Positions 61,119-64,000 of a stretch of 64,000 nt of DNA are shown here, in pieces. Below the pieces are notes generated by a model that did no database searches, had not been told where the DNA came from, and saw nothing but the letters and a program-made list of their open reading frames with translations. Where the stretch lies: positions 1,116,001 to 1,180,000 of the forward strand of contig JIAB01000001.1 in the NCBI GenBank assembly GCA_000687975.1. The letters are read 5' to 3'. Made by a program: the position numbers and the translations under genes. The first letter of the stretch is position 1. Every line of letters starts with the position of its first letter. This DNA is from Lachnospiraceae bacterium AC2031. Lineage in GTDB: Bacteria > Bacillota > Clostridia > Lachnospirales > Lachnospiraceae.

Positions 61119-62336
61119 TTAATTAGTATAGTCTGTATCATTAATTGTGATCTTTTCTATCTGATCAGTGTCAACAAGTCTATTAAAAATAGCTGTCATT
61201 TCAGATCCATTTCCACAAATGTAAGCGCAGCTTTCAACCTCTTTATCAGGTTCGATCACCTCTTCCTGTTCGTTCATATAAGTTGAGCTATATACCAGAT
61301 ACTCTGTTCCATCCTTATATGTAATCTTAATACTTCCAATAAAATCGATTATCTCCCAGCCTTCTTCAAGCTCTGAATCCAGGAGACCTGCAGCTCCAAT
61401 AACTCTCATAGATATAGGAGAAATCTCAATCAGTCCACCATCAGCATTTGCATAATTAACACTAGCAATTTTTTCCTTCAGTGGAATCTCCACTTCATTT
61501 TCTTCCTTTACAAACTGTGCCTCATAAGCATCAAGATCAACATGTGGATCCTCATCAAGAATTGCTAACACTTCTGATCTTGGTTTTGTATATTCTCTAT
61601 ACCAGAATGTAAGCTGATCTGAGTTAGTAGTAATATACTCATAACAATAAAGCTTATCCTCAGTTGACTTCTCAAGATCTACATAGATTTTTCCTGCCCC
61701 TTCTTCAAAAGCAAAGTTCAGTTCCTGATCATCATTTATCCAAGCACCCTTTGCCTCATTATCAAATTCACTATAGTTGAAGCAGTCAACTCCGCCCTCT
61801 TTCTCAAGAGTATACTCAACTACTACGCTATTATTATCGCGTGTAGTAGAAAGAACTGTCATAGTAGTATCACCCATCTGAATAACTGTAGGTTCAGTAG
61901 AAACATTATCTCCTATAAGCTCCTGAGCCTTTTCCTCATCCACTTCCACATACTCAACTTCAGGCATTGTCACAGTTACTTCATTAGTATTACCTTCATT
62001 ATCAACCTTTCCTTCTTCTACAAATGTTTCGTCATGACTTTCTATATTCTGCTTTCCAGCGTTTCCCCAAAGTCTCTGGAACAGTTCACCATTAGTTGCA
62101 GCGTTTGCAGCAAGCGGTGTAACAATAATAAATGTAGCCGCTGCTACAGCAACCTTTACAAACCTGCCAGTGATAACTCCAAGCTTTTCTTTTCTATAAG
62201 CCTTAAGCTGTTTCTCTTTTCTACGATTATACTTATTAGAAAAGACATGTTTCTCTTTCCCTTCAGTAATCTTATCAAACTCCTCTATGCTCATTTCCTG
62301 AGTAGCTTCTTCAAATATATTATAATCATTACTCAT
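61119..62336 (-). CDS. anti-sigma-factor-type membrane protein (DUF4179-like)
   Basis: This 405-residue protein has a cytoplasmic N-terminus of about 68 residues (FEEATQEMSIEEFDKITEG, then basic), one membrane helix (VKVAVAAATFIIVTPLAANA, about 69-90) and a large outer domain (about 100-405). That is the plan of ECF anti-sigma factors with an outer DUF4179-like part. The start codon overlaps the sigma-factor stop by 8 nt, so the two are translated together. It probably holds the sigma factor at the membrane until an envelope signal arrives. The outer domain is acidic; no enzymatic motif is seen. Confidence 0.75.
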   Translation of the reverse strand: MSNDYNIFEEATQEMSIEEFDKITEGKEKHVFSNKYNRRKEKQLKAYRKEKLGVITGRFVKVAVAAATFIIVTPLAANAATNGELFQRLWGNAGKQNIESHDETFVEEGKVDNEGNTNEVTVTMPEVEYVEVDEEKAQELIGDNVSTEPTVIQMGDTTMTVLSTTRDNNSVVVEYTLEKEGGVDCFNYSEFDNEAKGAWINDDQELNFAFEEGAGKIYVDLEKSTEDKLYCYEYITTNSDQLTFWYREYTKPRSEVLAILDEDPHVDLDAYEAQFVKEENEVEIPLKEKIASVNYANADGGLIEISPISMRVIGAAGLLDSELEEGWEIIDFIGSIKITYKDGTEYLVYSSTYMNEQEEVIEPDKEVESCAYICGNGSEMTAIFNRLVDTDQIEKITINDTDYTN

Positions 62337-62844
62337 AACCTAAACCTCCTAGATAGTCCCTCATCATCTGCTTAGCACGTTCATATCTCTTTCGAACATT
62401 TGCCTCCGTAATATCAAGTCTTGCAGCCGTTTCTTTTGTGCTATAGTCATGAATCACTAAGCATTCGACAACTTGATAATACTTTTCAGGAAGACAATTC
62501 ATTATCGATTTAATATCTACATCCGTGAAGAAGTGTTCATCCGACACAGCCTCAACTCTTTCGTCCTTATCTGTCAGATACACATATTCACTTTCTCTTT
62601 TCGTCTTGTTATAGATTGTAATAGCAGCATTTCTTATCACTGTAATTATGTACCTCTTACAATCATCTGAATCCGCCCTATCAAACTGAACCTCATGCTT
62701 CATCAGCTTTAGAAATGCATCCTGCACCGCATCTTCTGCCTTTCCTTCATCATGCAGAATACTGTATGCAACGTAAAACATTTTCTGCTCATACAATCTA
62801 TAACAGGCCTCGATAAATCTTACCTGTTTCCTTGCCATTTGCAT
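62329..62844 (-). CDS. ECF-type RNA polymerase sigma factor
   Basis: This 171-residue protein has region 2 (FYVAYSILHDEGKAEDAVQDAFLKLMKHE) and region 4 (LPEKYYQVVECLVIHDYSTKETAARLDITEANVRKRYERAKQ). There is no regulatory extension. It directs polymerase to envelope-stress promoters in related systems; its targets here are not identified. GAGG lies 7 nt before the first ATG. It is the first gene of the pair with the anti-sigma gene. Confidence 0.9.
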   Translation of the reverse strand: MQMARKQVRFIEACYRLYEQKMFYVAYSILHDEGKAEDAVQDAFLKLMKHEVQFDRADSDDCKRYIITVIRNAAITIYNKTKRESEYVYLTDKDERVEAVSDEHFFTDVDIKSIMNCLPEKYYQVVECLVIHDYSTKETAARLDITEANVRKRYERAKQMMRDYLGGLGYE

Positions 62845-62951
62845 GTCATTACCTCATTTTCTTCACTATATTAATCATTCTTTTTTGTAAGTTTATCCGT
62901 ACGTTTTATCTCTTACACCCATAATAACTATCAAAAGCATCGAAATGTGAC

Positions 62952-63007
62952 AAAAAAATAAAAAAAAGTAACTGCCCTAAGCCTCAGAAACTTTGGCAGT
63001 TACTTTT
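62952..63007 (-). terminator. intrinsic terminator of the HAD gene
   Basis: AAAAGTAACTGCC pairs with GGCAGTTACTTTT, followed on the minus strand by a long T-rich tract. It is the strongest hairpin in this gap, and the rest of 62845-63087 holds no gene. Confidence 0.85.
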
Positions 63008-63087
63008 TGTAATTAGCTATAATATTCAAAGGCAACCGTCTATCGGTAACGCCCTTTTCAATAAAGTAACACTTAACACATATTGTG

Positions 63088-63939
63088 TCAAACCTGTATT
63101 ACATCTCGAAGGAAATGGGCCACCCCGTCTTCTTCGTTCGAAGCGATTATCCCAGTGGCATATTTCTTCAGCTCCGGTAGTGCATTCTCCACCGCATAGG
63201 CCGCGTCGGCAATCTGGAACATCGGAATATCATTTACCGAATCACCGAACACAACCAGTTTTTTCTTTCCAAGCTTTTCCTTAAGCTTAACTATCGCTTT
63301 AGCTTTTGTACTATTCTCAGGACATAGTTCAAGCCAGTATTCATCGGCATACGAATCCTTTTGCAGAACCGTTTCCCAACCTTTAAGCTTCTTCACCCGT
63401 TCATATATAGGATCAAGTTTCTCCTTATCATCGATCATGGTGATATAGCCAACATCCCCAGCAAACATCTCATCCACACCACCTACTAAGATGATGCCTT
63501 TCTCTCCTGGTCTCTCTTCCAGATATTTCTGAATTCCGAGAGAATGCTCGCCATCAAAGAAGACCTTTTTCATCTCATTACCGTTCCAGATGCTTGTAAA
63601 TCCGCAGACAGGTAACTCAGTAAGTAATTCTCTAAGTCGACCTATCTCATCATCAGTAAAGAGCGCCTTTTCTATGATATCCAAAGTTCCCGGAGCAGCC
63701 AGTGCCGTTCCATTCCTTACAACAAGTGGCACCTGAATATCCAAAGGTTCCACTATATGCTGAAGGCTGGAAACTGAGCGAGCCGTTGCAACGGTAAATG
63801 TCATCCCCTGTTTTATAAGACCGTTAATGATACTGAGGGACTCTTCTGAAATACTTTTATCATTTCTCATAAGAGTTCCATCCAGATCAGTTATAAATAA
63901 AGTCTGTTCCATATCTATTGTCTTTAATTCATTATTCAT
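63088..63939 (-). CDS. HAD-superfamily phosphatase (Cof type)
   Basis: This 283-residue cytosolic phosphatase has motif I FITDLDGTLMRND (nucleophile Asp), motif II Thr/Ser near FTVATARS, motif III Lys near STKAKAIVKLKEK and motif IV VFGDSVNDIPMF. The large C2 cap identifies it as Cof-like, acting on sugar phosphates or flavin/pyridoxal phosphates. ATG 63939 has TTAGGGGG 7 nt upstream; the frame is open to 63963. Confidence 0.9.
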   Translation of the reverse strand: MNNELKTIDMEQTLFITDLDGTLMRNDKSISEESLSIINGLIKQGMTFTVATARSVSSLQHIVEPLDIQVPLVVRNGTALAAPGTLDIIEKALFTDDEIGRLRELLTELPVCGFTSIWNGNEMKKVFFDGEHSLGIQKYLEERPGEKGIILVGGVDEMFAGDVGYITMIDDKEKLDPIYERVKKLKGWETVLQKDSYADEYWLELCPENSTKAKAIVKLKEKLGKKKLVVFGDSVNDIPMFQIADAAYAVENALPELKKYATGIIASNEEDGVAHFLRDVIQV

Positions 63940-63982
63940 AATTATCCCCCTAACCACGTCCAATATATTATCACAATAGCGA

Positions 63983-64000
63983 CAATCAAAAAAGCCGCCA
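63983..64000 (-). terminator. right arm of a terminator from outside the window
   Basis: On the minus strand the window opens with TGGCGGCTTTTTTGATTG. GGC-rich bases followed by TTTTTT look like the 3' arm of an intrinsic terminator whose left arm lies beyond the window. Confidence 0.4.

Noticed and set aside
62845-63087. ECF-type autoregulated promoter before the sigma gene
   Set aside because: A TGTCACATTT word is present, but no matching -10 at the right spacing could be recognised.
1-64000. c-di-GMP riboswitch, T-box, tRNA or rRNA
   Set aside because: Intergenic stretches are short and none showed the conserved cores I looked for by eye; a covariance-model search would be decisive.

Overview
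The window reads as the chromosome of a low-GC Gram-positive anaerobe of the Lachnospiraceae, most like Butyrivibrio/Pseudobutyrivibrio. The clues are the AT-leaning composition, strong GGAGG-type ribosome sites, sugar-binding-protein domains fused to GGDEF, a cytoplasmic GH39 xylosidase, GHKL kinases, tryptophan-rich cell-wall-binding repeats and a Cna/SpaA-type giant adhesin. The genus is inferred from gene content only. No rRNA, tRNA, CRISPR array, phage or transposase gene was seen. Nearly all genes lie on the minus strand.

Layout. 0-10 kb: a hybrid 7TM histidine kinase, an SGNH esterase, a frameshifted 66-codon ORF, a GGDEF protein and three tandem GHKL membrane kinases, two of which have Arg in place of the phospho-acceptor His. 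10-17 kb: a DUF3592 protein, a sugar-sensor/GGDEF fusion, an OmpR/kinase pair, a second sugar sensor that lacks an output domain, and a histidine phosphatase. 17-21 kb: MoxR ATPase-DUF58-transglutaminase operon. 21-25.5 kb: HD-GYP protein, dtd, PAP2 phosphatase and a DHH phosphoesterase. 25.7-31 kb: ABC exporter module with its own two-component system. 31-41.5 kb: a duplicated surface-protein island with three wall-binding paralogues, two DUF3137-like membrane proteins, a lipoprotein, a small membrane protein and an LCP ligase. 41.5-48 kb: M24 peptidase and a second ABC/two-component module. 48-56 kb: a 2,528-residue wall-anchored adhesin. 56-64 kb: divergent polysaccharide deacetylase and GH39 xylosidase, a YbaK deacylase, a nuclease lipoprotein, an aldo/keto reductase, an ECF sigma/anti-sigma pair and a HAD phosphatase.

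Themes. Most of the window concerns sensing and the cell envelope: five histidine-kinase-type systems, c-di-GMP making and breaking enzymes, two FtsX-type ABC exporters paired with response regulators, and several wall-attached or secreted proteins. The least conventional parts are the GHKL triplet with lost histidines, the surface-protein island (near-identical wall-binding tails, tandem-repeat linkers, matching terminators, a 31-bp repeat around the lipoprotein, and a helically phased TTACAC array upstream), and a small family of AATGAGTC stem-loops between genes.
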